64,000 bases of DNA from Jeotgalibacillus haloalkalitolerans (GCF_034427455.1 NZ_JAXQNN010000002.1:806001-870000); one strand, 5' to 3'. Positions 18,865 through 27,780 are shown, counted from the first letter of the stretch. Numbers and translations are program-made. Notes: generated by a model from the sequence alone, not told the origin.

Positions 18865-19310
18865 GTATTAATCAGGAAATCCACGCCAAACACTGCCGCA
18901 TAGCCAAATGCAAGTGTCCATAAAGCAATACTGACGATCTGCCAGACGAGCACTCTTGTTTTATCAGCACCGAGTGACATCGCAATAAACGCTGCAATAT
19001 GAGTACCAATTAATATCGGGCCAAGCAGGGAAAGTCCGGGAAGACCGTATTTGTTCCAGATATTACGGGCTCTGGTCTGACGTTTTCCTTCTTTGCCCTG
19101 TTTTTTTTCATTTCTTTTCGCTAAGTACTCTTTTACTTTTTGAAATAACACAATTAGCAAAAATACAGTGAGCAGATTCCCTGCAAAGCCTGTGACCATT
19201 ACCCAGAATGGTGACAGCCCCCTGATAATACCAAGCGGCACAACAAGCGCAATCTCAAGCCATGGTGTTGCTGCTGCTAAGAATAACAGCGCATATTCAA
19301 TAATCAGCAT
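18861..19310 (-). CDS. Putative small multidrug-export family membrane protein
   Basis: This 149-residue protein has about four membrane helices (residues 5-25, 35-60, 85-110 and 118-140) around a basic cytoplasmic loop (KRNEKKQGKEGKRQTRARN). It fits the Sm_multidrug_ex family, whose transport role is putative. The ATG precedes MLIIEYALLF. Its TAA overlaps the sspI stop in convergent orientation. Function is not established. Confidence 0.7.
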   Translation of the reverse strand: MLIIEYALLFLAAATPWLEIALVVPLGIIRGLSPFWVMVTGFAGNLLTVFLLIVLFQKVKEYLAKRNEKKQGKEGKRQTRARNIWNKYGLPGLSLLGPILIGTHIAAFIAMSLGADKTRVLVWQIVSIALWTLAFGYAAVFGVDFLINT

Positions 19311-19355
19311 ATGGTGACTCCTTTAGCTTCATTTTATTTTATATAGTATATCACT

Positions 19356-19388
19356 AAAAAAGATGCCCCCGGTAAGAGGCATCTTTAC
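19356..19388 (-). terminator. Rho-independent terminator after ysdC
   Basis: AAGATGCC and GGCATCTT form the stem, followed by TTTTTTAG on the minus strand. Confidence 0.85.
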
Positions 19389-19390
19389 TT

Positions 19391-20476
19391 TTAGTCAAAC
19401 GTAATCGAATTAACTGCATCACGGTCCAGCTTCTTCACCACTTCAACAATCAGTTTCACAGCATTTTCATAATCATCTTTATGAATCATCGCTGCATGTG
19501 AGTGGATATAGCGTGACGCTACCGTAATCGCAATCGAAGGTGCACCAGTTGCAGACAAGTGAATTGAGCCTGCATCCGTTCCGCCGCCTGCAATGGCATC
19601 GAATTGATAAGGAATACCGTGCTCATCTGCGATATTTGTGATGAAATCTCTCAGCCCTTTATGACCAACCATTGAAGCATCATAAAGAATGATCTGAGGA
19701 CCCTTACCCATTTTAGAGCTTGCTTCTTTTGCGGAGATACCTGGTGTATCACCTGCAATACCAACATCAACCGCAATTCCAATATCAGGATTTACAGCTG
19801 CTGCAGCTGTACGTGCACCGCGCAGACCGACTTCTTCCTGAACCGTGCCGACACCATATACTTCATTCGGGTGCTGCTGACCTTTCAGCTGTCTTAACAC
19901 GTCAATTGCAATTGCACAGCCGATTCTGTTATCCCAGGCTTTTGCTAAAAGCATCTTATCATTATTCATCACAGTGAATTCAAAATAAGGTACAGCCATA
20001 TCGCCAGGTGTTACACCCCACTCGACTGCTTCTTCTCTTGACGCGGCACCGATATCAATAAACATATCTTTAATGTCTACCGGCTTTTTACGCGCTTCAG
20101 GAGGCAGAATGTGCGGCGGCTTTGAGCCGATCACACCAGTGATATCCCCTTTTTTCGTTACGATTGTCACACGCTGTGCAAGCATGACCTGTGACCACCA
20201 GCCACCGACTGTCTGGAATTTCAGAAAGCCTTTATCATCGATTTGTGTAATCATAAACCCGACTTCATCAAGGTGACCTGCCACCATGACGCGTGGTCCA
20301 CCTGCTTCACCGGATTTCTTAGCGATTAAGCTGCCAATACCGTCTGTTGTGACTTCATCAGCAAACGGTGATATGTATTTTTTCATAACCTCTCTCGGTT
20401 CACGTTCATTACCAGGAATCCCTTTAGCGTCTGTTAAATCTTTCAGCATTGTCAGCTGCTCATCATACTTTGTCAT
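19391..20476 (-). CDS. ysdC: M42-family metallo-aminopeptidase (YsdC)
   Basis: This 361-residue cytoplasmic aminopeptidase/glutamyl-aminopeptidase-type enzyme has the co-catalytic metal ligands of M42: the histidine in [11 protein letters not shown] (about residue 68), the aspartate in AWDNRIGCA, the glutamates in [12 protein letters not shown], the aspartate in IAVDVG and the histidine in [11 protein letters not shown]. The ATG is preceded by GGGAGGCG. The stop of the inserted deaminase-like gene overlaps this ribosome-binding site, so the inserted cassette now lies directly upstream and may drive or be co-transcribed with ysdC. Confidence 0.93.
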   Translation of the reverse strand: MTKYDEQLTMLKDLTDAKGIPGNEREPREVMKKYISPFADEVTTDGIGSLIAKKSGEAGGPRVMVAGHLDEVGFMITQIDDKGFLKFQTVGGWWSQVMLAQRVTIVTKKGDITGVIGSKPPHILPPEARKKPVDIKDMFIDIGAASREEAVEWGVTPGDMAVPYFEFTVMNNDKMLLAKAWDNRIGCAIAIDVLRQLKGQQHPNEVYGVGTVQEEVGLRGARTAAAAVNPDIGIAVDVGIAGDTPGISAKEASSKMGKGPQIILYDASMVGHKGLRDFITNIADEHGIPYQFDAIAGGGTDAGSIHLSATGAPSIAITVASRYIHSHAAMIHKDDYENAVKLIVEVVKKLDRDAVNSITFD

Positions 20477-20488
20477 TTCTTCGCCTCC

Positions 20489-21139
20489 CTAAATTAAATT
20501 CAATATTGCAAGTATAGCATGAAATATAACTAAAAGTATTGATATTATACTAAGTAATACACTTAATGAAACACCATTTCTATCAATAAAATCATGTAAT
20601 TTAGCCATTTTCTTCAACTTGTCTTTCCCAGGTAAGTTCGGAGGGGGTTTATCATAAGCTGTTACCCCTTCACCTACATCATGCAAAATTAAAGAACAAA
20701 ATTCATCTCCTCTTTTAAAAATCCTTGGTTTTTTTCCGAGATTGAAGATTGTAATGTATAGATACCCTTTGAAGCCAGGGTCTACTTTAGACGTGGTATT
20801 CGAAACACCTTCATGCAAAAGTGATACCTTAGGCAATATTTGTCCAAAATATGTTTTTGGAAAATTAAAGTACTCTTCAGTTTGAATAACTATTGCGTTT
20901 CCAGGATGAAGTGTAAAAGTATCATCAATTTTTATATCAGTTTTCCCAGTTTCTCTGTGATCTCTGTACTCTTTACCAACCCGAAGGTTATATGAAATAT
21001 TTGAGTCTTTCCTATTATTAATCTTTGTATTTTCTAACTCATATGTTAAATATAATTTCTTCTCACTAAGTACAAATTCGTCAATATTATTAGTTATATT
21101 GCGATTATCGCCTTCAAATACAAAAGGAATAACAGACAT
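20489..21139 (-). CDS. Membrane-anchored dCTP deaminase-like protein, probably catalytically inactive
   Basis: This 216-residue protein has a dCTP deaminase/dUTPase-type beta fold over residues 1-165. The segment SLLHEGVSNTTSKVDPGFKG aligns with the RSSxxRxGL...DPGFxG motif of deaminases. The arginines normally seen there appear as K and H, and the catalytic glutamate of LExxN is replaced by threonine (ITIFN). After a basic linker (KDKLKKMAKLHDFIDR), residues 189-216 are a hydrophobic helix, so it is likely anchored by its C-terminus. It is third in an AT-rich cassette. It may sense or bind nucleotides rather than convert them; that is inference. Confidence 0.7.
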   Translation of the reverse strand: MSVIPFVFEGDNRNITNNIDEFVLSEKKLYLTYELENTKINNRKDSNISYNLRVGKEYRDHRETGKTDIKIDDTFTLHPGNAIVIQTEEYFNFPKTYFGQILPKVSLLHEGVSNTTSKVDPGFKGYLYITIFNLGKKPRIFKRGDEFCSLILHDVGEGVTAYDKPPPNLPGKDKLKKMAKLHDFIDRNGVSLSVLLSIISILLVIFHAILAILNLI

Positions 21140-21186
21140 ATGTCCCTCCGATCAACTCATATTTTTTATAATAACCATTAATTTAG

Positions 21187-21702
21187 TTAATCAAATTCTT
21201 TATACAATTTACTTGATGAAACATCTTTAGTGTCTTGGTATTTATTATTATAAGGTTCGTATTCACCATTAATCTCTTGGAATATTATTTGGCATATTTT
21301 AACATCTTTATATATTTTTAAAGGTTGAACTGCAGTAAGTTCTAGTACCCATTTCCCTTTATACCCAATATTACCATATGGCGAAGAAATATGTACAAAT
21401 AGACCTAGTCTCCCTACTGATGAACGTCCTTCAATAATTGGGATATAGTTTCTTACATCGGTGTATTCATTCGTACTAGCTAAATAAACCTTACCTGGCA
21501 ACAGAGTATATCCTTCATCCGGAATAACTATTTTCTTTGTTTCATTATTGCGTTTCATATCTAACATCTCATCCTTATAGACTAAGAGTTCCTCATTGAG
21601 AGTAAGATCATAACTATTTGAGTTTAGATAAGATTCATTAAAAGGAGTAATAATTATATCTTTATTAAGCGCTTTTTTTATTTCTTTTCCAGATAAAATC
21701 AT
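21187..21702 (-). CDS. dcd: dCTP deaminase family protein
   Basis: This 171-residue protein matches dCTP deaminase: an N-terminal MILSGKEIKKAL, the NSNSYDLTL segment near residue 30, the TNEYTDVRNYIPIIEGRSSVGR motif near 75-95, and KGKWVLEL with the expected catalytic glutamate near 118. Family members convert dCTP to dUTP, or to dUMP if bifunctional. The segment ISSPYGNIG differs from the usual TAxxxDPG loop. It starts 12 bp after the dUTPase gene and has GGGGG upstream. With that partner it would drain dCTP towards dUMP. The sequence is AT-rich compared with neighbours, suggesting transfer. Confidence 0.83.
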   Translation of the reverse strand: MILSGKEIKKALNKDIIITPFNESYLNSNSYDLTLNEELLVYKDEMLDMKRNNETKKIVIPDEGYTLLPGKVYLASTNEYTDVRNYIPIIEGRSSVGRLGLFVHISSPYGNIGYKGKWVLELTAVQPLKIYKDVKICQIIFQEINGEYEPYNNKYQDTKDVSSSKLYKEFD

Positions 21703-21714
21703 CCAATGCCCCCA

Positions 21715-22215
21715 TTAATATCCATTTTCTTGTCTTCTAACGTTAACAGCATTTTTAACAATATAACTTTCATATATTTCTTCTTGTGTGAAATCAAGTT
21801 TTGATCCGATTATCATAAATTCATTAAAACATTTGATATATGATTCCACTGAAAAATTAGTTCGTAAGTTATTAATTGATGAATATAAATTTAAGAAAAT
21901 TGCGGATAATTCTTTATTGTCTGTAAAACTTCCATCGTCAAAATCAGGGAGATCTTTAAATTCTAATTCTATCCCTAATGATAATAAAAAATGAAGAACA
22001 TCCACATATTCTTCTAGTATTACTTTTTTTTCGGATGGTTGTGAGTTACTCCAGTACTTAAAACATTTTGTTTCATTTGCCAACTCCCCTAATTCTACCA
22101 TTAATGATAAAATTAAAAGGTCTCTTTTTTCTTCAACGTTTTGAATTTCTAGATTTTTCGTTGAAGATATGAAATCATCCAGCTTCTTTTGCTTTGATAA
22201 TAATGTTTGCCACAT
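21715..22215 (-). CDS. Dimeric (type 2) dUTPase
   Basis: This 166-residue all-alpha protein of the MazG-like dUTPase_2 family carries the metal-binding motifs VELGELANETKCFKYW (about residues 41-56) and EEYVDVLHF (about 69-77). It would hydrolyse dUTP to dUMP and pyrophosphate. Close relatives are common in phages and mobile elements of Gram-positive bacteria. It is the first gene of the three-gene insertion. A promoter and a 17-bp palindrome lie just upstream, and AGGAGTG precedes the ATG. Confidence 0.85.
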   Translation of the reverse strand: MWQTLLSKQKKLDDFISSTKNLEIQNVEEKRDLLILSLMVELGELANETKCFKYWSNSQPSEKKVILEEYVDVLHFLLSLGIELEFKDLPDFDDGSFTDNKELSAIFLNLYSSINNLRTNFSVESYIKCFNEFMIIGSKLDFTQEEIYESYIVKNAVNVRRQENGY

Positions 22216-22231
22216 TTAAAACACTCCTCAT

Positions 22232-22248
22232 TTTGATATAATATCAAA
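22232..22248. promoter_or_regulatory. Palindromic operator-like site at the cassette promoter
   Basis: TTTGATATAATATCAAA is an inverted repeat of TTTGATA with a 3-bp centre. It coincides with the -10 of the cassette promoter, so a bound repressor would block transcription. No regulator gene lies in the cassette. Confidence 0.5.
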
Positions 22249-22267
22249 CTTCTTAATGATTTGTGAA
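22238..22267 (-). promoter_or_regulatory. Promoter of the nucleotide cassette
   Basis: TTCACA at 22262-22267, an 18-bp spacer and TATTAT at 22238-22243 on the minus strand, about 22 bp upstream of the dUTPase start. Confidence 0.55.
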
Positions 22268-22320
22268 ACTTTCATCTTAACTAATCGTATGAGTAGTATC
22301 CAAATTACAGGGGGTCCCGC

Positions 22321-22710
22321 ATGATTTTAATCTTACTGCGTGTAGCGATTACTTTATTAATTCTTTACTTATTATATAAAGGGATTAAGTATTTATTTGA
22401 TCCTAAAAGAAAGCTCGAATCAGCCCACGAAAAAGAAGAATACTACTTTCATGACGATGCGCGCAATCCGAGAAAAAACTTTTTTATCACGTATAAAGGC
22501 GTGATGTTTCAGGGAGAAAAATATCTCGGTGAAGCGGACAGGTCATTTGATGTTATCAATATTTTTGTCTGGCCGGATGACCCATCCAATCTGCAGGGCT
22601 TTACCGTAGAAGATTTTCGATTTATGGAGACTGAAATTAAAAGCAATTATCCGCATGCCAAAATCGACTGGAAAAGCCCGATCAGAGAATTACTCGGTAA
22701 AGAAACCTGA
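22321..22710 (+). CDS. ysdB: YsdB-like protein
   Basis: This 129-residue protein has an N-terminal membrane helix (residues 2-22) and a conserved cytoplasmic part with RKNFFITYKGVMFQGEKYLG near residue 50 and a C-terminal IDWKSPIRELL. Length and position match B. subtilis YsdB, whose function is unknown and which I recall as a SigW-regulon member. The ATG follows AGGGGG. A strong hairpin terminator follows. Confidence 0.82.
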   Translation: MILILLRVAITLLILYLLYKGIKYLFDPKRKLESAHEKEEYYFHDDARNPRKNFFITYKGVMFQGEKYLGEADRSFDVINIFVWPDDPSNLQGFTVEDFRFMETEIKSNYPHAKIDWKSPIRELLGKET

Positions 22711-22739
22711 AAAAGGCTGCCACATGGCAGCCTTTTTCA
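22709..22739. terminator. Bidirectional terminator between ysdB and ysdA
   Basis: GAAAAAGGCTGCC pairs with GGCAGCCTTTTTC around a 4-nt loop, with A and T runs on both sides serving the convergent genes. Confidence 0.9.
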
Positions 22740-22742
22740 GCA

Positions 22743-23006
22743 TCAGCGTATCACCCATATGATCAAAGCACTGTGCAAAATCACCAGTACCGGCATGCCG
22801 ACTCTGAATGATACATGCTTCGTCTTATGCCTGAACACATTCATTCCTGCCCATGAACCAAGTGCGCCACCAAGCAGCGCAATCGTCCAGAGCGCTTTTT
22901 CAGAAATCCTGTATTGTTCATTCCTCGCACGCTTCTTATCCACCCTCATTGATATAAAACCGACGACAGACAGAATAAAATAATAAACAGTAAGTAACGA
23001 TTCCAA
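22743..23006 (-). CDS. ysdA: DUF1294 membrane protein (YsdA)
   Basis: This 87-residue protein has two or three membrane helices and the DUF1294 signature MRVDKKRA...ISEKALWTIALLGGALGSWAGMNVFRHKTKH. Function is unknown. The start is a TTG preceded by AGAGGTG. Two palindromic repeats fill the 500-bp gap upstream of it. Confidence 0.85.
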   Translation of the reverse strand: MESLLTVYYFILSVVGFISMRVDKKRARNEQYRISEKALWTIALLGGALGSWAGMNVFRHKTKHVSFRVGMPVLVILHSALIIWVIR

Positions 23007-23110
23007 AAAGACACCTCTTTGTCTGATTCACCTTTCACTTTTTCAGATGAATCATTTTTTAAAGTTTAAAACATTTAAATTGCAGCAAAAATTTTTTAGC
23101 AGATATTGAA

Positions 23111-23220
23111 CGATTGGTCGGAGGGCAGAACGGAGACTCCTGCGCGAGATCCCGCAGGCGAAGCCTAGGAGGCTTGCCGGACCGACCATGGTAAGCGAAG
23201 TCCCGCCCGTAGACCAATCG
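23111..23220 (-). repeat. GC-rich palindromic intergenic repeat, copy 5 (divergent subtype)
   Basis: This copy is bounded by a perfect pair CGATTGGTC/GACCAATCG and contains GGAGACTCCTGCG and CCCGCAGG, with a GGCTTCGCC-type apical hairpin in the inverted sense. The core differs from the main type. It lies 100 bp upstream of ysdA. Confidence 0.7.
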
Positions 23221-23323
23221 TGTTTCCATTATTATTGTACCAAGCGATCAATATGCGCTCAATTACCGGTTAATGCTAGATACCAAATAAGACGTTTACA
23301 GAGCTCATCTAAATATCTGCATA

Positions 23324-23450
23324 GCTGGTGATTCTCGCTGCAGGGGGCGACTCCTATGGCAGGAAGGAACAGGTGAGACAGAGCATGGCGAAGCCTGCTG
23401 GCTCACCGCCCGGCCATGGAAAGCGTCCCCTTGGAGCGGAAATCACCAGC
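23324..23450 (-). repeat. GC-rich palindromic intergenic repeat, copy 6
   Basis: Ends GCTGGTGATTCTCGCT and AGCGGAAATCACCAGC pair almost perfectly. Most of its 127 bp is identical to copy 10 near polA. The inner blocks GGTGAG and CTCACC are present. Confidence 0.9.
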
Positions 23451-23467
23451 CAACTTTCAAAGGAAAA

Positions 23468-23500
23468 TATAAAAAGACTGCCCACAAAGGACAGCCTGAT
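23468..23500 (-). terminator. Rho-independent terminator after rplT
   Basis: GGCTGTCC and GGGCAGTC pair (two G-T pairs), followed by TTTTTATA on the minus strand. Confidence 0.8.
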
Positions 23501-23505
23501 TGATA

Positions 23506-23871
<366 letters not shown>

Positions 23872-23906
23872 TTACCTCCTAATAAATCATGTTCGTTATT
23901 TTTAGA

Positions 23907-24095
23907 TTAGATCATATCTTTGATGCGCTTGTAATCGCCTGAAGACACAAGTGAGCTCTTGCGCAGTTTACGCTTAGCTTTTGTAGACTTGTTAGCGAAA
24001 AGGTGACTAGTGTATGCACGAGAACGCTTAAGCTTTCCGTTACCTGTCTTTTTGAAACGCTTAGCTGATCCACGGTGAGTTTTCATTTTTGGCAT
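23907..24095 (-). CDS. rpmI: Ribosomal protein L35
   Basis: This 62-residue protein begins [18 protein letters not shown]. The ATG at 24095 follows AAGGAGGA. A longer in-frame extension upstream overlaps infC and is not used. It is about four residues shorter at the C-terminus than B. subtilis L35. It lies between infC and rplT. Confidence 0.97.
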   Translation of the reverse strand: MPKMKTHRGSAKRFKKTGNGKLKRSRAYTSHLFANKSTKAKRKLRKSSLVSSGDYKRIKDMI

Positions 24096-24117
24096 GAGTA
24101 GTATCCTCCTTAAATCA

Positions 24118-24636
24118 TTACTTTTCGTTCGTTGGTGCAAGCATAAGGAACATGCTTCGGCCATCCATTTTCGGCTTTGTTTCTACTGTAGAGATATCTT
24201 TACACTCTTCAGCAAAACGCTCAAGCACCCGCTGACCGATTTCCTTATGTGTAATCGCACGTCCGCGGAAACGGATCGATGCTTTTACTTTGTCGCCTTT
24301 TTCAAGGAACTTACGTGCATTGCGAAGCTTTGTATTAAAATCATGCTCTTCAATTCCAGGGCTCAGACGAACCTCTTTCAGATTGATGACTTTTTGATTT
24401 TTACGTGCTTCTTTTTCTTTCTTCTGCTGTTCGAACTTGAACTTACCATAGTCCATAATTCTTGCAACAGGCGGCTTAGCATTCGGTGCAACAAGTACGA
24501 GGTCAAGATTAACGCGTGCTGCGATATCTAACGCTTCATTCTTTGATTTAACACCTAGCTGATCACCATTTTGATCAATCAGACGCACCTCGCGTGAACG
24601 GATGCTTTCATTAATCTGTGTGTTATCCTTGCTAAT
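24118..24636 (-). CDS. infC: Translation initiation factor IF-3
   Basis: This 172-residue factor keeps subunits apart and proofreads start-codon choice. The N-domain ([22 protein letters not shown]), a lysine-rich linker (about residues 75-90) and the C-domain ([17 protein letters not shown]) are all present. The start is taken as an ATT codon at 24634-24636: GGAGGTGG lies at correct spacing and the protein then begins (M)SKDNTQINE as in other Bacillus. ATT starts are known for infC and allow IF-3 to regulate its own translation. Confidence 0.95.
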   Translation of the reverse strand: MSKDNTQINESIRSREVRLIDQNGDQLGVKSKNEALDIAARVNLDLVLVAPNAKPPVARIMDYGKFKFEQQKKEKEARKNQKVINLKEVRLSPGIEEHDFNTKLRNARKFLEKGDKVKASIRFRGRAITHKEIGQRVLERFAEECKDISTVETKPKMDGRSMFLMLAPTNEK

Positions 24637-24689
24637 AGTAATCCACCTCCGGATTGATTTTGAATACCATTGTGACGTGTTTTCAGCAA

Positions 24690-24846
24690 TAAAAAAAGCC
24701 GGAAACTTTTCCAGTCTCCCGCTACCATGCACATACCACCCTGTTAAGGGAATAAAATGCGTGTTACCATCCAGCTTAATCTGCCGGGAAGGTGAGAAGC
24801 GGGTGCCTCTGCTTGTACACAAATCCGTATTCGATTCACTCTTGCT
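24690..24846 (-). ncRNA. L20-type leader of infC-rpmI-rplT
   Basis: About 150 nt lie between the promoter and infC and can fold into a long helix. They end in a terminator near 24693-24718 (CTGGAAA/TTTCCGG, then a T run). By position and the known Bacillus mechanism this is where L20 binds and causes premature termination. I assign it by context plus the terminator; I did not align the full Rfam model. Confidence 0.8.
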
Positions 24847-24875
24847 ATTGTAGCAACTTCTGAGTTGAATGTCAA
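24847..24875 (-). promoter_or_regulatory. Promoter of infC-rpmI-rplT
   Basis: A near-consensus SigA promoter on the minus strand: TTGACA at 24870-24875, 17-bp spacer, TACAAT at 24847-24852. The remaining AT-rich stretch up to 25030 shows nothing else. Confidence 0.88.
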
Positions 24876-25045
24876 TCCAAGTTCTTAATCAACAAAATTG
24901 ATAATATCAGATTAAACAACATGAAGCAACACCTTTTCGACAACTTTCTCATTAATTCACTCTTTTTTCATATAATCGTGTTTGAATTTATCCGAAAAGG
25001 CTAAACCTAAACTAATTCAAATTAATTATAATGGAGGCGTTCACC

Positions 25046-25522
25046 ATGAGAGTACGTTACGTTTTAACAGCGGCCAGCTTAAGCTTATTACTTGGTGCCT
25101 GCGGGGAAGAAGATGAAACCGTTCAGGATCCGGCTCCTGCTGAGGATACGGAGCAGACAGAAGATCAGCCTGCAGATGATACCGGAAATCAGGAAGACAC
25201 AGGGATTTCATTTCTGGAATTTGATATGGATGCGGACTATGAAGGAAATGATAATGATTTTGAACTTTCATATGATGCTGAAGGAAGCGAAATTGAAGCA
25301 TCTTATGAAAACGAAAGAGATATGCTGACGATGTCAGGAGACGACGCCTTTCAGGAGATTCAGCCTGTACTGAGTGAATTTGAGTTTACAACTGAAACAC
25401 CTGATGATGAAGTGATTGACAGGGTGATCGAAGGTTTTGAAGTCGAGGAAGGGTTCCAGTCGATTGAAATAGAAATTAAATTTGAAGACGGAACTGAAAA
25501 AGAATATAATCGCGGAAATTAA
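25046..25522 (+). CDS. Lipoprotein with YusW-like domain
   Basis: This 158-residue secreted lipoprotein has a signal peptide with lipobox LLGAC at about residues 17-21. An acidic, low-complexity linker rich in D/E/Q/T (about residues 24-55) follows. A C-terminal domain of about 100 residues (FLEFDMDADYEGND to the end) resembles YusW-like domains. It is very acidic overall. The start is the ATG at 25046 with GGAGG upstream; an in-frame ATG at 25031 lies within that site. Function is unknown. It is transcribed opposite to infC and thrS. Confidence 0.78.
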   Translation: MRVRYVLTAASLSLLLGACGEEDETVQDPAPAEDTEQTEDQPADDTGNQEDTGISFLEFDMDADYEGNDNDFELSYDAEGSEIEASYENERDMLTMSGDDAFQEIQPVLSEFEFTTETPDDEVIDRVIEGFEVEEGFQSIEIEIKFEDGTEKEYNRGN

Positions 25523-25556
25523 AAAATCTGCCGGGAGCCTAGCCCGGCAGATTTTT
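25520..25556. terminator. Bidirectional terminator between the lipoprotein gene and thrS
   Basis: An AAAATCTGCCGGG-type arm pairs with CCCGGCAGATTTT around a short loop, with A and T runs on both sides. Confidence 0.88.
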
Positions 25557-25559
25557 TGT

Positions 25560-27491
25560 TTATCGAGTGATTTCCAGTTTTAACTGCTTTGCAAAATCCT
25601 CAAGTGATGCAGTATCTGTATCCTGCTCACCGTATTTACGGATATTCACTTCGTTATTTTCCATTTCTTTATCCCCTACTACAAGCATGTAAGGAATTTT
25701 CTTCATTTGAGCTTCCCGGATCTTATAACCCATCTTCTCATCACGCGTATCAACTTCCACACGTGCACCTGCAAGCTGAAGCTCATCCTGCACTTTTTTC
25801 GCAAAGTCTAGGTGAATTGATGGGGACACAGGAATCACCTGTACCTGAACCGGCGCTAACCATGCAGGCAGTGCGCCTTTGTGTTCTTCAATCAGAAAGG
25901 CAACAAAACGTTCCATTGTGGATACAACGCCTCGGTGAATTACAACCGGACGGTGCTGCTTGCCGTCTTCACCGATATAATTCAGATCAAAGCGTTCAGG
26001 AAGAAGGAAATCAAGCTGAACAGTAGAAAGCGTTTCTTCTTTTCCAATCGCAGTCTTCACCTGAACATCAAGTTTCGGTCCGTAGAATGCCGCTTCTCCT
26101 TCTGCCTCAAAGTAGTCATGGCCCATGTCATCCATTGCCTCTTTCAGCATTGCCTGAGCCTTTTCCCACATTTCATTGTCATCAAAGTACTTTTCAGTAT
26201 CTTCAGGATCACGATAAGACAGACGGAATTTATATTCATGTAAACCGAAGTCTTTATATACTTCTTCGATCAGACGCACAACACGCTGGAATTCTTCTTT
26301 AATCTGATCAGGACGGGCAAAGATATGCGCATCATTCAGCGTCATCGCACGTACACGCTGAAGTCCTGACAGTGCACCGGACATTTCATAGCGGTGCATA
26401 AGCCCGAGCTCTGCAATTCTGATCGGCAGTTCACGGTAACTGTGAATATCCTGCTTATACACCATCATATGGTGCGGGCAGTTCATCGGACGGAGGACAA
26501 GTGTTTCGTTATCCATCTCCATTGGCGGGAACATACCTTCTTCATAGTGATCCCAGTGACCGCTTGTTTTATAAAGCTCTGCGCTTCCAAGTGCCGGTGT
26601 ATAGACGTGATCATAGCCAAGTGAAATTTCCTTATCTACAATATAACGTTCAATTGTACGGCGGATTGTTGCGCCTTTTGGCAGCCAGATTGGAAGGCCC
26701 TGACCTACCAGCTGTGAGCTTGTGAAAAGTTCAAGCTCTTTACCGATTTTGCGGTGATCACGCTGCTTTGCTTCTTCAAGCATTTCCAGGTGGTGATCCA
26801 GATCTTCCTTTTTGAAGAAAGCTGTTCCGTAAATTCGCTGAAGCATTTTATTATCACTGTCACCTCTCCAGTAGGCACCGGCTACACTTAACAGCTTGAA
26901 CTCCTTAATATGCTTTGTTGACGGAACGTGAATCCCGCGGCAAAGGTCAAAGAATTCTCCCTGCTTATAAATTGTCACGTCTTCCTCTGAAGGAATTGCA
27001 TCGATCAGCTCAAGCTTGTATGGGTCATTGATCTCTTTAAAACGGCTGACTGCTTCCCCGCGGCTGACAACTTCGCGTTCCACGTTAATATTATCACCAG
27101 TAATTTTTTTCATTTCCTTTTCGATTCGCGGAAGATCTTCAGTGGAGATTGATGATTCAGTGTCTATATCATAGTAGAATCCACCTTCAATCACAGGACC
27201 TACACCGAATTTTGCATCTGGATACAGACGTTTTACTGCCTGTGCCATCAGATGGGCTGCACTGTGTCGCATAACTTCAAGTGATTCTTCGTCATCCGGT
27301 GTCAGAATGGCAACTTCTGCATCCTGCTCAAGCGGTGTACGAAGGTCCAGCAGCTGACCGTTTACTTTACCGGCAACAGCTTTCTTTTTGAGTCCTGAAG
27401 AAATAGATGATGCGATTTTTTCAACTGTGATCCCTTTTGGATACTCCTTGCTGTTTCCATCAGGAAAAGTTACTTTAATTTGTTCTTCCAT
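25560..27491 (-). CDS. thrS: Threonyl-tRNA synthetase
   Basis: This 643-residue class II synthetase has an N-terminal TGS domain (residues 1-62). The SAD editing domain lies near 63-225 ([17 protein letters not shown] and CRGIHVP). The catalytic core includes [13 protein letters not shown] and [25 protein letters not shown]-terminal anticodon-binding domain starts near 540. The ATG at 27491 is preferred over an upstream frame that overlaps the T-box terminator. Length equals B. subtilis ThrS. It is regulated by the T-box immediately upstream. Confidence 0.97.
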   Translation of the reverse strand: MEEQIKVTFPDGNSKEYPKGITVEKIASSISSGLKKKAVAGKVNGQLLDLRTPLEQDAEVAILTPDDEESLEVMRHSAAHLMAQAVKRLYPDAKFGVGPVIEGGFYYDIDTESSISTEDLPRIEKEMKKITGDNINVEREVVSRGEAVSRFKEINDPYKLELIDAIPSEEDVTIYKQGEFFDLCRGIHVPSTKHIKEFKLLSVAGAYWRGDSDNKMLQRIYGTAFFKKEDLDHHLEMLEEAKQRDHRKIGKELELFTSSQLVGQGLPIWLPKGATIRRTIERYIVDKEISLGYDHVYTPALGSAELYKTSGHWDHYEEGMFPPMEMDNETLVLRPMNCPHHMMVYKQDIHSYRELPIRIAELGLMHRYEMSGALSGLQRVRAMTLNDAHIFARPDQIKEEFQRVVRLIEEVYKDFGLHEYKFRLSYRDPEDTEKYFDDNEMWEKAQAMLKEAMDDMGHDYFEAEGEAAFYGPKLDVQVKTAIGKEETLSTVQLDFLLPERFDLNYIGEDGKQHRPVVIHRGVVSTMERFVAFLIEEHKGALPAWLAPVQVQVIPVSPSIHLDFAKKVQDELQLAGARVEVDTRDEKMGYKIREAQMKKIPYMLVVGDKEMENNEVNIRKYGEQDTDTASLEDFAKQLKLEITR

Positions 27492-27514
27492 GTTGTACAC
27501 TCCCTTATTTAAAA

Positions 27515-27780
27515 TTTTGCATACAAAAAACCCCATCCCTGGTAAAGGGACGGAGTTATGATAACCCGCGGTTCCACCCTTCTTTCTGAACAAACGTCCA
27601 GAATCTCTGGTTCAGCTAACGGGCTGCATCCGGTACAAATTACTGCAATGTTCACTCGTACGGCTCAAGGGTGGTAAATACATTCTGCTTCATAAGAGGA
27701 TTTCAGCCGGTGTCCTCTCTCTCTTGTAATCAGCTTCAAATGATTCGTGTCCCTGTCAGTGCCTTTAATTATAAATTGTT
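27515..27780 (-). ncRNA. T-box leader of thrS (specifier ACC)
   Basis: The minus strand has the conserved T-box AGGGTGGAACCGCGG near 27566-27580. A terminator (ACTCCGTCCC...GGGATGGGGT with a T run) follows. In stem I, ACC at 27673-27675, followed by a second ACC, is the likely specifier, matching threonine. Confidence 0.93.

Noticed and set aside
20489-22215. Complete prophage or integrative element
   Set aside because: Only three genes are foreign-looking; there is no integrase, structural or attachment sequence, so a small cassette is the better description.
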